Assembly (NCBI GenBank): GCA_003116995.1
Contig: BDSL01000004.1
Span: 992,001 to 1,056,000 of the forward strand
Length of the DNA: 64,000 nt
Reading direction: 5' to 3'
From: Yamagishiella unicocca
Taxonomy: Eukaryota > Chlorophyta > Chlorophyceae > Chlamydomonadales > Volvocaceae
The notes beneath the pieces are model-generated. The model saw only the letters and a list, made by a program, of their open reading frames with translations, was not told the DNA's origin and made no database searches. The first letter of the stretch is position 1. Every line of letters begins with the position of its first letter. Of this stretch, positions 11,708 through 23,442 are shown piece after piece. A program made the position numbers and the translations under genes.

Positions 11708-12234
11708 TTCGAAGTAAACTTGCTTCCTTGTGGGAACTCCAAGGGGAGACATGGCTCTTGGGATACGGCCGATGATGTGCACCCAGAAAGCTCGCGTTTA
11801 ATCACGCCTTGATGTCGCCGAGCAAGCAGCAGAAGTTGTCGTGGAAGTGAGCATTGAAGCGACAGCTTGCGATGACGACCACGGTGCTCACCCGCACATC
11901 CGTGCTCATCTCTCACAGCAATGCAAGAGAAGCCCGCGTGCCCAAAGCTGTCTTTCAGAGTTTTGCCAGCAAGTCCTGGTGGAGAAGTTTCCATGCATGT
12001 GCTCCCAGGCCGCAAGCCACACTAGCTCGTCGCAGACGAATGCACTCAACCAGCAATTCATCAAGGTGGTTGTTGCCGCGTTGATCATGGCGGTGAAAGA
12101 GCTGCTGGACGGAAGTCGGCAGCCGCTGCCAACGGTATCCGCCATCGCCAGCGACACACAGACGCCACAGGCTACGGTGTCTGCAGACAGTCTGGCAGAA
12201 ATGTTTGCGGCACCTAAAGCCACGCAGCAGCCGC

Positions 12235-13690
12235 AGCAGCCCCGCTAGCAGCAAGGGAGCGCCTGAACCACCGAAAGCGGGATTGCTCTCCTAATTCAAG
12301 CCAGACCATCCCCCGCGCCATACCAGCTTTGTACTATCATACTAGATACTAGTTGGGCGCGGCGGTGGAAGCATAGGGTTACGTACGAAAACAATCGAGC
12401 GCTTTCCCTCTTCCAGCCCCGCTAGCAGCAAGGGAGCGCCTGAACCACCGAAAGCGGGATTGCTCTCCTAATTCAAGCCAGACCATCCCCCGCGCCTTAC
12501 CAGCTTTGAACTTTCATACTAGATACTATTTGGGCGCGGCGGTGGAAGCATAGGGCCACCTACGGCAACAATCGGGCGCTTTCCCTCTTCCAGCCCCGCT
12601 AGCAGCAAGGGAGCGCCTGGACCATCGAAAGCGGGATTGCTCTTTTGATTCAAGCCAGACCATCCCCCGCGCCATACCAGCTTTGTACTATCATACTAGA
12701 TACTAGTTGGGCGCGGCGGTGGAAGCATAGGGCCACCTACGGCAACAATCGGGCGCTTTCCCTAATCCAGCCCCGCTAGCAGCAAGGGAGCGCCTGGACC
12801 ATCGAAAGCGGGATTGCTCTTTTGATTCAAGCCAGACCATCCCCCGCGCCATACCAGCTTTGTACTATCATACTACATACTAGTTGGGCGCGGCGGTGGA
12901 AGCATAGGGCCACCTACGGCAACAATCGGGCGCTTTCCCTCTTCCAGCCCCGCTAGCAGCAAGGGAGCGCCTGGACCATCGAAAGCGGGATTGCTCTTTT
13001 GATTCAAGCCAGACCATCCCCCGCGCCATACCAGCTTTGTACTATCATACTACATACTAGTTGGGCGCGGCGGTGGAAGCATAGGGCCACCTACGGCAAC
13101 AATCGGGCGCTTTCCCTCTTCCAGCCCCGCTAGCAGCAAGGGAGCGCCTGGACCATCGAAAGCGGGATTGCTCTTTTGATTCAAGCCAGACCATCCCCCG
13201 CGCCATACCAGCTTTGTACTATCATACTACATACTAGTTGGGCGCGGCGGTGGAAGCATAGGGCCACCTACGGCAACAATCGGGCGCTTTCCCTCTTCCA
13301 GCCCCGCTAGCAGCAAGGGAGCGCCTGGACCATCGAAAGCGGGATTGCTCTTTTGATTCAAGCCAGACCATCCCCCGCGCCATACCAGCTTTGTACTATC
13401 ATACTAGATACTAGTTGGGCGCGGCGGTGGAAGCATAGGGCCACCTACGGCAACAATCGGGCGCTTTCCCTAATCCAGCCCCGCTAGCAGCAAGGGAGCG
13501 CGAAAGCGGGATTGCTCTTTTGATTCAAGCCAGACCATCCCCCGCGCCATACCAGCTCTGTACTATCATACTAGATACTAGTTGGGTGTGGCGGTGGAAG
13601 CATAGGGTCACCTACGGCAACAATCGGGCGCTTTTCCTAATCCAGCAGCAAGGGAGCGCCTGGATCACCAAAGAGGGATTAAGCCAGCCC
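12235..13690 (+). repeat. 177-bp tandem repeat array, eight units plus a partial ninth, inside the transposon
   Basis: The word CCCGCTAGCAGCAAGGGAGC recurs at 12241, 12418, 12595, 12772, 12949, 13126, 13303 and 13480, an exact period of 177. Units differ by a few substitutions, such as GATACTAG versus CATACTAG and CTCTTCCAG versus CTAATCCAG. Alternation of the variants suggests unequal exchange of blocks. The eighth unit has lost about 14 bases after GGGAGCG, and the ninth is truncated near 13640. Confidence 0.95.
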
Positions 13691-14082
13691 CCCCGCCCTG
13701 CCGCTTTAGTAGTTTTCACTGGGGCCGAGTGGGCGACAGCCGGCAAGGGCTTTGATTGTGGGGCCGGGCAAGACCCCCAAGGAAAGCATCCGCAAACGTA
13801 CCCGGGCCTTCATCCGCAGCTGCGCGAGTGAGCCACCCCACTGCGCTCTGAATTATTTCGTGTAGTTCAAAATGGTTCTCTTCTTAGAGAAGTGGAGCCG
13901 GAGGAACGCTGAAATGACATGCTTGCTGATGACAACTCGTTGAAGGAAAGAGTGTAGCTCGCATCCTAACAGGACGTAATTGTGCTTATAGTCATAGAGC
14001 GGTAGTGCTCGACGATACGCCACCAAGGGTTCGATAGCCGCTGACGCGCGCCATGCTGCAACGCAGCCATTTTTGCATCGAC

Positions 14083-14346
14083 AGACGTTTCTACCGGTAT
14101 CGCACATTACCGCAGTCGCTATCCATAAAGGAAATGTGTTCATTACAACTGTTGTTCTGCTTGCACTGCGACATATCCGTCCATGTATATTGGCGTCATA
14201 TGCATTATGGGACGCCATGCATATAACGTTTGACTTTACAGTCCTTAATGTAAAGTTAGTTTGACTGGGGCGTCCTATAATATGTGGCATGCCATATGTC
14301 GTATGATCCCATGCCGAGTATGACGCCTTACCGGGAGACTTAGCTG
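14083..14346 (-). repeat. Right terminal inverted repeat of the transposon
   Basis: This is the reverse complement of 11430-11707. The outer about 190 bases are near identical. The inner part has a shorter diverged segment (about 35 versus about 49 bases) before similarity resumes. Confidence 0.85.
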
Positions 14347-14354
14347 GGTGCGCG
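14347..14354 (+). repeat. Right copy of the 8-bp target-site duplication
   Basis: GGTGCGCG follows the last base of the right inverted repeat, identical to 11422-11429. Confidence 0.8.
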
Positions 14355-14630
14355 TCGTACACGCGATAAGGTGTCGCAGGTTAAATGAAATGGGAAGCCC
14401 TGCGTAATGTTTGCCTGTCTGCCTATTTAGACTCAGTAAACGTTTTTCACTGTATTTGGCGTGCTTTCTTTTGTGGTTCATGAGCCTCTTGGCTCGTCTG
14501 AATCGTACAAGCCTCAGCTTGTAACAAGTCAAACCAACTCAACTCTCTACCATGGGTACTGCGAATGATTGTTACGGCGAACTCTTCGATATCTGCACTA
14601 AAGTCGAACTTGGACTATCACAGCCACTAA

Positions 14631-14670
14631 GGGTCCCTCTTCTTGCCCCGGGTTGGGTTTGAGGACACTG
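14631..14670 (+). repeat. Short LINE 3'-end fragment, second copy
   Basis: GGGTCCCTCTTCTTGCCC through TTGAGGACACTG matches the tail of the LINE at 9994-10038 with few differences. The flanking 14355-14630 and 14671-15683 contain no exon I can support and no other recognised element. Confidence 0.6.
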
Positions 14671-15683
14671 ATACAATTTTTTATTGACAGATGTAACAGT
14701 GTCCTAAAGCCCCTGCGAACAATTTTTCATCACATCAAGTGGGTAAAGAGGCACGGATGGCCTGGAGCAAGAGTGTGGTGGATCTAGTGGCAGCAACCAG
14801 GAAGCTGGGGTCGCTTTATCGACATACTATACCTGTCCAATGACGGGCAGAAACTGATCTGGAGAAACGACAATGATATTATTTGCATATTTATATGGTT
14901 ATACAGGAAAGACTTTGGCGTTATTTGGCGGCAACTGAATGGTCCTTGCGGCAGGTTGCGACGAGGGTCTCGTACATGGCAAAGAAACAATATGGCGTTC
15001 AATATGGGTTCTCCTCATACGCAACAAGATAGCTCAAAAGCATGGCTTAGCAAGCCGAAAAAATATGGGAAGCGCATGCGAGAGCATTAATGTCCAACCG
15101 TCTTAAGTAAAGGACAACCATGGAAAGTTCCACACCATTTACAATTGGGTCGCAGAAGTCTGTATACACACTTCTATTTACATGTATCAAAGATAAACAG
15201 CAGGCAATTCGGTGTACAATACCGACTCACCGAGAGCTGCACAAAAACGTGATGTTAAAAGTCAACAGCACATGAGTGCGTACCCAAAACCTGACACTGC
15301 TACTGGGACGTCTGGGTCTACACTCGTTCTTCGGCCATGTCGTGCGGCTAGTTTCCGTACGGTTCGACGACCGGTGCAAAGGATGTGGTACCCTTGCATA
15401 TGCAACGCCAGCTCAACACGCTAAGTATATTGCACATATGACACAGTTCTCTTCAGGTTCTCGAGTTTCTTCGTAAGCCGTAACCCATAGTGACACCTAG
15501 GTCGCTCGACCTCGAATTCATACGTCACCGCATCCGTAACGAAGGAGGCAGTAATGGCCAGTTTCCATCAAGCTTGAGGAGGTGAGGCAACCTCCACAGC
15601 AATTGTTCGCTCGGCGTTCGGCCGTGCGGGCTGCTAGCTGGCATGGGCCTACCCAGCAACATTTGGAATATCAAACCTTCGCA

Positions 15684-15697
15684 TTTATATATATAAG
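15684..15697 (+). promoter_or_regulatory. TATA-like element upstream of the metalloprotease gene
   Basis: TTTATATATATAAG lies about 200 bases upstream of the metalloprotease start codon, a plausible distance for a volvocine promoter with a moderate 5' UTR. Position and sequence only; no other element is assigned. Confidence 0.4.
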
Positions 15698-15893
15698 ATT
15701 GGGTTCTTGCTGGCTGCTACGGCCGGTTTTTGGCACAGTCCCTTGCACCTGCGCCAGTTATCTCTGTTTTCGCAAGGACGATATGTTGTTCAGGCCGTGA
15801 CCGCAAGCACTCGAGCATTTCTCGCCCCTTTTTAAACTGTGCAGGTAGTGGAACGCCGCCGCTTACGGCGGGTTTCCAGTAATAGGTATCACG

Positions 15894-18800
15894 ATGCCGG
15901 CGTCTCTGCTTGTGGCGCTCCTGATCGCTATCCAGCTGGGTACACTGCAATGTGACGGTAATGCGACAGTGTCGCTGCGCGGTAAGTTTTAGCCTCGCGC
16001 CTTTGGTTGGCTACGCATACATTCCTGATGCGCTAATAGGTCGTCCGCGTAGCTGCGAGCAACGGCCTGGCCTAACAGGAAATAATTATTCCTTGGTAGC
16101 CAGCCTTAACGTTACGTTGCAGTTAAGACCGCCAGGTAGTGTTCCCCCCCCTGACTCGCCGGTTCGCCGTTCTGCACCTGGCAGGCAGCCTGGTCGTTGT
16201 CGATCTGGACTACCACGCAGCTATAGGATCGTCGCGGCGGCGGGACACTCACTACGTGCTGCGCAGCGTGGACGGCGAGTTGTGGCCCCTGCGCTTCCCA
16301 GACGACGACGAGCCGCCGGACCGTTACGGCTCAGGCGTGCAGGTTGAAGTGCAGGTTTCAGCGAGCCAGTATGCGGCTGCGAGGAAAGCTAACGGCGGGT
16401 CGGCTGGTGGCCGTCGTGCCGTCGTACGGCGGAGCAGCCTAGTATCGTCAGAAGCGCCAGTGCGCAGCGGGATGGAGTCCACGGGTGCATCCAAGCAGTT
16501 GGAGCAGTCCCACTATCGCCGGTTGGGCCCTGCATACCAGTCTTATAACCAGAAGCCGCAGCAGGTAAATCAGCAAAACGCAACGCGCGCAGGGCAGCCG
16601 CTGCGAGCACCGCAGGGGACGGAATTCACCGGACACGGGACTTCCGTCAGCGGCACGGCTAATAATGCGTCAAGCGTCGCTCGCCGCCGAGAACTAGCGA
16701 GGAAGCGGCCGAAGCCGGATACGGGGCGGTTGAACGTGCTGGGGTGGCGGGTCCTGAATGATGAAACGGCAGATTACAGTGACAGCTTCAGCACCGAGGC
16801 GGTCACGCGCAGTGCACGATTACAAGATGTAAGCTCGTTCACATACAATGACGGCCGCCTGTTCATGGACGACGTGTCAACGGTGATCTTTATCCTGGAT
16901 ATGTGCGGTCAAGGACCTGCCATGACGAAGGAGGTGAGTGAGAATGGATGGCTGCGGGGCTGCTGGGGCGCGGTATTGAGGCAGGCTAGGGTTGCATAAT
17001 GCAGGCTGTCCTCCGGGCAGTGTGGTATTTAGGGCACCATGCACAAATCGTACTTTTCGGTGCTAGAAAATTGAAACATATCTTGTTAGGAGCATTGTCG
17101 ATCGGTAGCTGCATAATCTTTTGAATGGGAGAGAAGGGCGTGAAAGCAGGCGAGACGGGGAAGCAGCCTCAGGCGTGGGACATGGCTGGTTTCGAAGTAC
17201 GCACTGGCTAGCCCTCCCTGGAGGCGAGGGCTCGCAGTCAGGGCAAGACCTCAGGCGGCGGCCGGGGGCCTAATACCACGTCTCAGGCTATACCACATTT
17301 ACTGTGTGTGCTGTGTAAGGTCGACACGGTGTCGATAGTCGGACAGGTCGGTCCGACCGTCAGGCCGGGGGCAGGAGGCTCGCAAGCCTAGTTTCTTCTT
17401 GCACTCCCTATCGGTATCGGAAGAGGACGGTGGCACCGTCGGGGGTTGTGAGGAGTTCGAGTCGGCCTCTGGAGACAGCATATCTCAAAAGTAATCTCTG
17501 CTTGCGTGCAGGAGCTGGAAAAGGTGCTCTTTGGTACAGATGACGTCAGCCTTCAGTCGTACATGTCGTCCTGCTCGTACGGCCAAAGCCGCTTTAGCCC
17601 CGAAAATGTGCTCATCTTGGGGCCCGTACCGATGAGTTGCAGGTGGGTGCAGGCAGCGTGGCAAAAGAACGCCGCTTGATACCCGTTTTAGCTGCGCATT
17701 GTTCGTCAGACTTTGGATTGCGACGGTAGTCTGCAGTTTCGACGACCCCATCATAAAGCCATGATGTATCATCCTTTCCACGTGGGCTTCCACGAATCCT
17801 TTCCCAAACCTTCCCCACAAATACTCATAAACATGTTCGCCATGCCCTTGATCCGTGCCAGCGGAGAGACGGACGGCGTGTTTTGGAAGACGACGTCGTG
17901 CGCAGAGGACGACTATTTCGGCTGGCAGTTTTTTGTTGAGCAGTGGGCATCGCTGAACGACCACAACATAAAAGGTTATCGGCATCGCCTGGTGATCACC
18001 TCCGCAAACAAAGAAAGCTGGATGGTAGACGGCGATGTGAGCTGCTCCTGGTCAGGGCTGGGTTCTGTTGGGCCAGTCGACAACGATGACTTCAACCTGA
18101 ACAACTACGACGGGAGCGCCGTGTACTCCAAGGTAGGTAGGCTAGACAGACTTGTTCCAGCACGCAATTGCGCTGTTTACCTGCTTGCAAGTCGATGCTG
18201 TACAAAGCATGCAACTGGTAGTTTGCGCTTGCTCGGCCTTGCAGTGCTGCCTAGCCGCTGATTTCGGCTGCGTATGTTCTGGGTATGGTCACACATCCTG
18301 CCCCCTGTAGACCCTTGGCGAATGATATTCGCGCTGCCTTCTCGCCCCTCTTCCGCAAACCCCTGTCCTCACCAGGGTATCTACAGCTACTCATGGATAT
18401 CCGGAGACCACTGGCAGCATCCCCAGGCCTGGCTCCACGAGCTTGCGCACAACTACTACCTGCGACATGCATCAACAGCGGAGTGCGAGTATTGCGATGA
18501 CACTTGCACAATGGGTTATTGCTGCGATACCCGCTGTTTCAACGCCCCGCACATGTGGCAGCTGGGCTGGGACAGCCCAGTTTACGAACTGGAGGATGTC
18601 GACCTACCGTCAGGGCAGGTGCAGAAGTTCAGCCTTGCGATGCAGTCGGCATTTGTCGTGCCACAGTTCAGCATTGGTTCGTTCCTTCGCATCAACGCTG
18701 GCTGGGCGACGGACATCTTCAGCGATTACGGCGAAAGCCCAACTTCAGTCTGGATCGCATATCGCAGGGCTACCCCACCGTACGACAACCTGCCTGCAGG

Positions 18801-21800
18801 CCTCGACAATAATGTTATCATATATTGGTATCCAGGCCGGACTCCAAATGACGCCAGTTATACTGTCCGCCTTGCTTCATTAACGCCGGGCTCTTCATGG
18901 CACAGCATTCCTCTGGGCCTTAGTGTTTCATGGACAAGCCTCGTGTCAATGGCGGGTGCTGACCGGGCCGACCTCAAGATCTGCCGGTTTAACCCCAACG
19001 AGGAACCAAACTGTATGGACAGTGCTGACAACGACAGCGCCTCCACAAAAGATGCTGTCGGCGCAAACAGCCCGGCGGCACTGGCACCGAGCCCGCTTCA
19101 GCCCGGTAATCCATCAGCTCCACCCCCTCCCAATCTACCGTCGAGCCCGGAGCCGCCCAGCCCGGAGCCGCCCAGCCCCGAGCCACCCAGCCCCGAGCCG
19201 CCTAGCCCAGCACCACCCAGCCCCGAGCCACCCAGCCCCGAGCCACCCAGCCCCGAGCCGCCTAGCCCGGAGCCGCCCAGCCCCGAGCCACCCAGCCCCG
19301 AGCCACCCAGCCCCGAGCCACCCAGCCCCGAGCCACCCAGCCCGGAGCCGCCTAGCCCCGAGCCACCCAGCCCCGAGCCACCCAGACCGGAGCCACCCAG
19401 CCCAATGCCACCCAGCCCTGCGCCACCCAGCCCGGAGCCCCCCAGCCCAATGCCACCCAGCCCCAGGCCACCGAGCCCCAGGCCACCGAGCCCCAGGCCA
19501 CCGAGCCCCAAGCCACCGAGCCCCAGGCCACCGAGCCCAGCACCACCCAGCCCTGAGCCACCCAGCCCAGCGCCACCAAGCCCCGAGCCACCTAGCCCCG
19601 AGCCGCCCAGCCCCGAGCCGCCTAGCCCAGCACCACCCAGCCCCGAGCCACCGAGCCCCGAGCCGCCAAGCCCCGAGCCACCCAGCCCCGAGCCGCCAAG
19701 CCCCGAGCCACCCAGCCCCAGGCCGCCTAGCCCCGAGCCGCCTAGCCCCGAGCCACCCAGCCCCGAGCCACCCAGCCCCGAGCCGCCTAGCCCCGAGCCG
19801 CCTAGCCCAGCACCACCCAGCCCCGAGCCACCCAGCCCCGAGCCGCCAAGCCCCGAGCCGCCAAGCCCCGAGCCACCCAGCCCCGAGCCGCCCAGCCCCG
19901 AGCCACCCAGCCCCGGGCCGCCTAGCCCCGAGCCGCCCAGCCCCGAGCCGCCTAGCCCCGAGCCACCCAGCCCCGAGCCACCCAGCCCCGAGCCACCCAG
20001 CCCCGAGCCGCCCAGCCCCGAGCCACCCAGCCCCGGGCCGCCTAGCCCCGAGCCGCCCAGCCCCGAGCCGCCTAGCCCCGAGCCACCCAGCCCCGAGCCG
20101 CCTAGCCCCGAGCCACCCAGCCCCGAGCCACCCAGCCCCGAGCCACCCAGCCCCGGGCCGCCTAGCCCCGAGCCGCCTAGCCCCGAGCCACCCAGCCCCG
20201 AGCCGCCTAGCCCAGCACCACCCAGCCCCGAGCCACCCAGCCCCGAGCCGCCAAGCCCCGAGCCGCCAAGCCCCGAGCCCCCCAGCCCCGAGCCCCCCAG
20301 CCCCGAGCCACCCAGCCCAATGCCACCCAGCCCTTCGCCACCCAGCCCCGAGCCTCCTAGCCCAATGCCACCCAGCCCTGCACCACCCAGCCCTGAACCA
20401 CCCAGCCCCAAGCCACCCAGCCCTGAGCCACCCAGTCCTGTGCCACCCAGCCCCGAGCCACCCAGCCCCGAGCCGCCTAGCCCCGAGCCACCCAGCCCTG
20501 AGCCACCCAGCCCTGAGCCACCCAGCCCAATGCCACCCAGCCCCGAGCCACCTAGCCCAATGCCACCCAGCCCTGCACCACCCAGCCCTGAGCCACCCAG
20601 CCCAATGCCACCCAGCCCCGAGCCACCTTGCCCAATGCCACCCAGCCCGGCGCCCCCCAGCCCTGAACCACCCAGCCCGTTGCCACCGAGCCCAATGCCA
20701 CCTGTCCCCGAGCCACCTGGCCCCGAACCACCCTGCCCGCCGACACCCAGCCCGACGCCACCCAGCCCAGCGCCACCCATCCCAGATCCGCCTGATCCAC
20801 GTCCGCTTAGTTTTGACACGCCCAATCCGCCAGTCCCCACCATTGGCACGACCAGTCCGGAGGCCGCCAGCCCGGAGAAGCCCAGTCCGCAACCCTCCAC
20901 CCCGGAATCGTCAGAAGTCGTGATTGAGACGCCCAGCACACCTTCGATCGGTCCAATAGCGCCCCCTAGCTTAAGTCCACCCATTGAGGCTGTCAGTCCA
21001 CAACCGACACAACCGTCACGTCCCGCATCTCTGTCGTCATCACCCATCTCACCGCTGTCCACACCGACATCATCCATGATGTCACCGCCTGTGGCGCCAG
21101 CACTGCTACCTCCCATATCGCCGCCTGCAGCCCCGGAGTCACCTCCTGCAGTACCGACCTCGTCGCCTCCCGTGTTGCCGCCTACCGCGCCGACGACACC
21201 GCCCATGGCGCCGATGTTGCCACCTCCTATGTCGCCACCAACCGCGCCGATGTCACCGCCCGAGGCACCGATGTCACCGCCCGCAGCGCCGATGTTGCCA
21301 CCTCCTATATCACCACCAACAGCGCCAATGTCACCGCCCTCGGCGCCGATGTCACCACCTGCGATGCCAACATTGCCACCTCCTATGTCGCCACCAACAG
21401 CGCCGATGTCACCGCCCGAGGCACCGATGTCACCGCCCGCAGCGCCGATGTTGCCACCTCCTATATCACCACCAACAGCGCCAATGTCACCGCCCTCGGC
21501 GCCGATGTCACCACCTGCGATGCCAACATTGCCACCCCCTATGTCGCCGCCAACAGCGCCGATGTCACCGCCCGAGGCACCGATGTCACCACCCGCAGCA
21601 CCGATGTTGCCACCTCCTATGTCGCCACCAACAGCGCCGATGTCACCACCCTCGGCGCCGATGTCACCGCCTGCGATGCCAACATTGCCACCTCCTACGT
21701 CGCCGCCAACAGCGCCGATGTCACCACCCTTGGCGCCGATGTCACCGCCTGCGATGCCAACATTGCCACCTCCTATGTCGCCACCAACAGTGCCGATGTC

Positions 21801-23442
21801 ACCGCCTGTGGTGCCAACATTGCCACCCCCTATGTCGCCACCAACAGCGCCGATGTCACCGCCCGAGGCACCGATGTCACCGCCTGCGATGCCAACATTG
21901 CCACCTCCTATGTCGCCGCCAACAGCGCCGATGTCACCGCCCTTGGCGCCGATGTCACCGCCTGCGATGCCAACATTGCCACCTCCTATGTCGCCGCCAA
22001 CAGCGCCGATGTCACCACCCTTGGCGCCGATGTCACCGCCTGCGATGCCAACATTGCCACCCCCTATGTCGCCACCAACAGTGCCGATGTCACCACCCTT
22101 GGCGCCGATGTCACCGCCTGCGATGCCAACATTGCCACCTCCTATGTCGCCACCAGCAGTGCCGATGTCACCGCCCGAGGCACCGATGTCACCGCCTGCG
22201 ATGCCAACATTGCCACCTCCTATGTCGCCGCCAACAGCGCCGATGTCACCACCCTTGGCGCCGATGTCACCGCCTGCGATGCCAACATTGCCACCCCCTA
22301 TGTCGCCACCAACAGTGCCGATGTCACCGCCTGTGGTGCCAACATTGCCACCCCCTATGTCGCCACCAACAGCGCCGATGTCACCGCCCGAGGCACCGAT
22401 GTCACCGCCTGCGATGCCAACATTGCCACCTCCTATGTCGCCACCAACAGCGCCGATGTCACCGCCCGAGGCACCGATGTCACCACCCGCAGCGCCGATG
22501 TTGCCACCTCCTATGTCGCCACCAACAGCGCCGATGTCACCGCCCATGGCGCCGATGTCACCGCCTGCGATGCCAACACTGCCACCTCCTATGTCGCCAC
22601 CAGCAGCGCCGATGTCACCACCCTTGGCGCCGATGTCGCCGCCTGCGATGCCAACATTGCCACCTATGTCGCCACCAGCAGTGCCGATGTCGCCGCCCTC
22701 GGCGCCGATGTCACCGCCTGCAGTGCCAACGTTGCCGTCTCCTATGTTGCCGCCAACAGCGCCGACACCACCGCCCATTGCGCCAATGTCACCGCCCGTA
22801 GCGCCAGTGTTGCCACCTCCTACATCTCCACCCGCAGCGCCGACATCACCACCTCCCGGGCCGCCGTTGCCTCCTACAATGCCGACAGCGCCTGCACCAT
22901 CTTCACCCCAGCTAGTGCCGTTGTCATTGCCGCCTTCACCGGTGCTGACCTCACCTCCCGAGTTGCCACCTATATCACATCCTCCGATAGTCCGTACCAC
23001 GAGGTCGGCAGAAGCATATCCCAGTTCCTTTCCTTCCCCACCTGTATATGGTTCTGGGTCGCATCCGACAAGAAGGCAATCCAGTCCCCAGTTCCCGAGT
23101 CCCCATCCAGTTCCAGCGCAACCTCCAGTTCCGGAGCCCCTTCCAATTCCAGCGCAACCTCCAGTTCCGGAGCCTCATCCAGTTCCGGCGCAACCTCCAG
23201 TTCCGGAGCCCGATCCAGTTCCGGAGCCCCTTCCAATTCCAGCGCAACCTCCAGTTCCGGAGTCTCATCCAGTTCCGGCGCAACCTCCAGTTCCGGAGCC
23301 CGATCCAGTTCCGGAGCCTCATCCAGTTCCAGCGCAACCTCCAGTTCCGGAGCCCCATCCAGTTCCGGAGCTCCTTCCAGTTCCGGAGCCCCATCCAGGT
23401 CCGGAGTCCCATCCGAGTCTCTCGCACCCGAACAGCGAGTGA
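15894..23442 (+). CDS. Secreted gametolysin/VMP-type matrix metalloprotease (M11) fused to a giant proline-rich tail
   Basis: Exons 15894-15981, 16140-16933, 17512-17642, 17862-18132 and 18376-23442; all phases fit, giving 2116 residues. Residues 1-20 ([20 protein letters not shown]) are a signal peptide. Exon 2 has the [11 protein letters not shown] and [16 protein letters not shown] stretches typical of the M11 propeptide region; exon 3 has [14 protein letters not shown]; exon 5 has the zinc site [11 protein letters not shown] (H449, E450, H453, H459) and the downstream [20 protein letters not shown] turn of gametolysins. The family digests hydroxyproline-rich glycoproteins of volvocine cell walls and matrix. 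From about residue 665 the rest is proline-rich in three repeat modules: PSPEP (about 683-1233), MSPP-x[10 protein letters not shown] (about 1333-1936) and PVPEPxPVPAQP (about 2001-2110), presumably hydroxylated and glycosylated. The last exon is 5.07 kb without a stop. Confidence 0.88.
19137..20795 (+). repeat. 15-bp coding minisatellite (PSPEP), about a hundred units
   Basis: The unit CCCAGCCCCGAGCCA encodes PSPEP and recurs almost without interruption. Variants change the fourth residue (E, A, M, R, K, G, V, L) or switch proline codons CCA/CCG/CCT. All substitutions keep the frame. The pattern is a hydroxyproline-rich SP module typical of volvocine matrix proteins. Confidence 0.95.
21090..22900 (+). 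repeat. Second coding repeat region, higher-order [12 protein letters not shown] units
   Basis: Words such as CCGATGTCACCGCC (PMSPP) and ATGCCAACATTGCCACCTCC recur in a higher-order block encoding roughly [26 protein letters not shown]. The order of sub-units varies between blocks, as expected from unequal recombination. Confidence 0.9.
23090..23420 (+). repeat. Third coding repeat region, PVPEP/PVPAQP units
   Basis: About eighteen-base units around CCAGTTCCGGAGCC and CCAGTTCCGGCGCAACCT encode alternating PVPEP and PVPAQP. The region forms the C-terminal tail of the metalloprotease fusion just before the TGA at 23440-23442. Confidence 0.9.

Larger units (their letters stand above)
11430..14346. 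mobile_element. Non-autonomous DNA transposon, 2.9 kb, with long terminal inverted repeats and 8-bp target duplication (hAT-like)
   Basis: The element begins CAGCTAAGTCTCCCGGTAAG and ends with its exact reverse complement. It is flanked on both sides by the same 8 bases, GGTGCGCG (11422-11429 and 14347-14354). The inverted repeats extend inward for about 270 bases. Between them lie about 530 bases of unassigned sequence (11708-12235), an array of 177-bp tandem repeats (12235-13690) and about 390 further bases. No transposase frame was recognised, so mobility would need an enzyme supplied in trans. An 8-bp duplication with CA...TG termini fits the hAT superfamily, though P-like elements also make 8-bp duplications; the superfamily is inference. 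The boundaries are directly visible. Confidence 0.85.

Noticed and set aside
12235..13690. Regular repeat array considered as a CRISPR
   Set aside because: The whole 177-bp unit is repeated with no unique spacers, and the context is eukaryotic.
13520..13831. 103-residue plus-strand frame in the transposon
   Set aside because: Begins inside the 177-bp repeat and has no coding character beyond it.
14275..14532. 85-residue minus-strand frame overlapping the right inverted repeat
   Set aside because: Crosses the transposon boundary and target duplication, so it cannot be an ancestral gene.
19135..20892. 585-residue minus-strand frame of GAGWLGA repeats
   Set aside because: Another antisense shadow of the 15-bp repeat.
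18923..20923. 666-residue plus-strand frame rich in HPAPS
   Set aside because: Shifted reading of the same 15-bp repeat; it ends inside the array and has no link to the upstream protease exons.
19098..23000. 1300-residue open frame on the minus strand, Gly-rich (GGSGLGG and GGDIGAVGG repeats)
   Set aside because: It is the antisense of the proline-coding repeats. Because the repeat units are multiples of three and lack the complement of stop codons, several frames stay open. It has no non-repeat domain and the plus-strand frame carries the protease.
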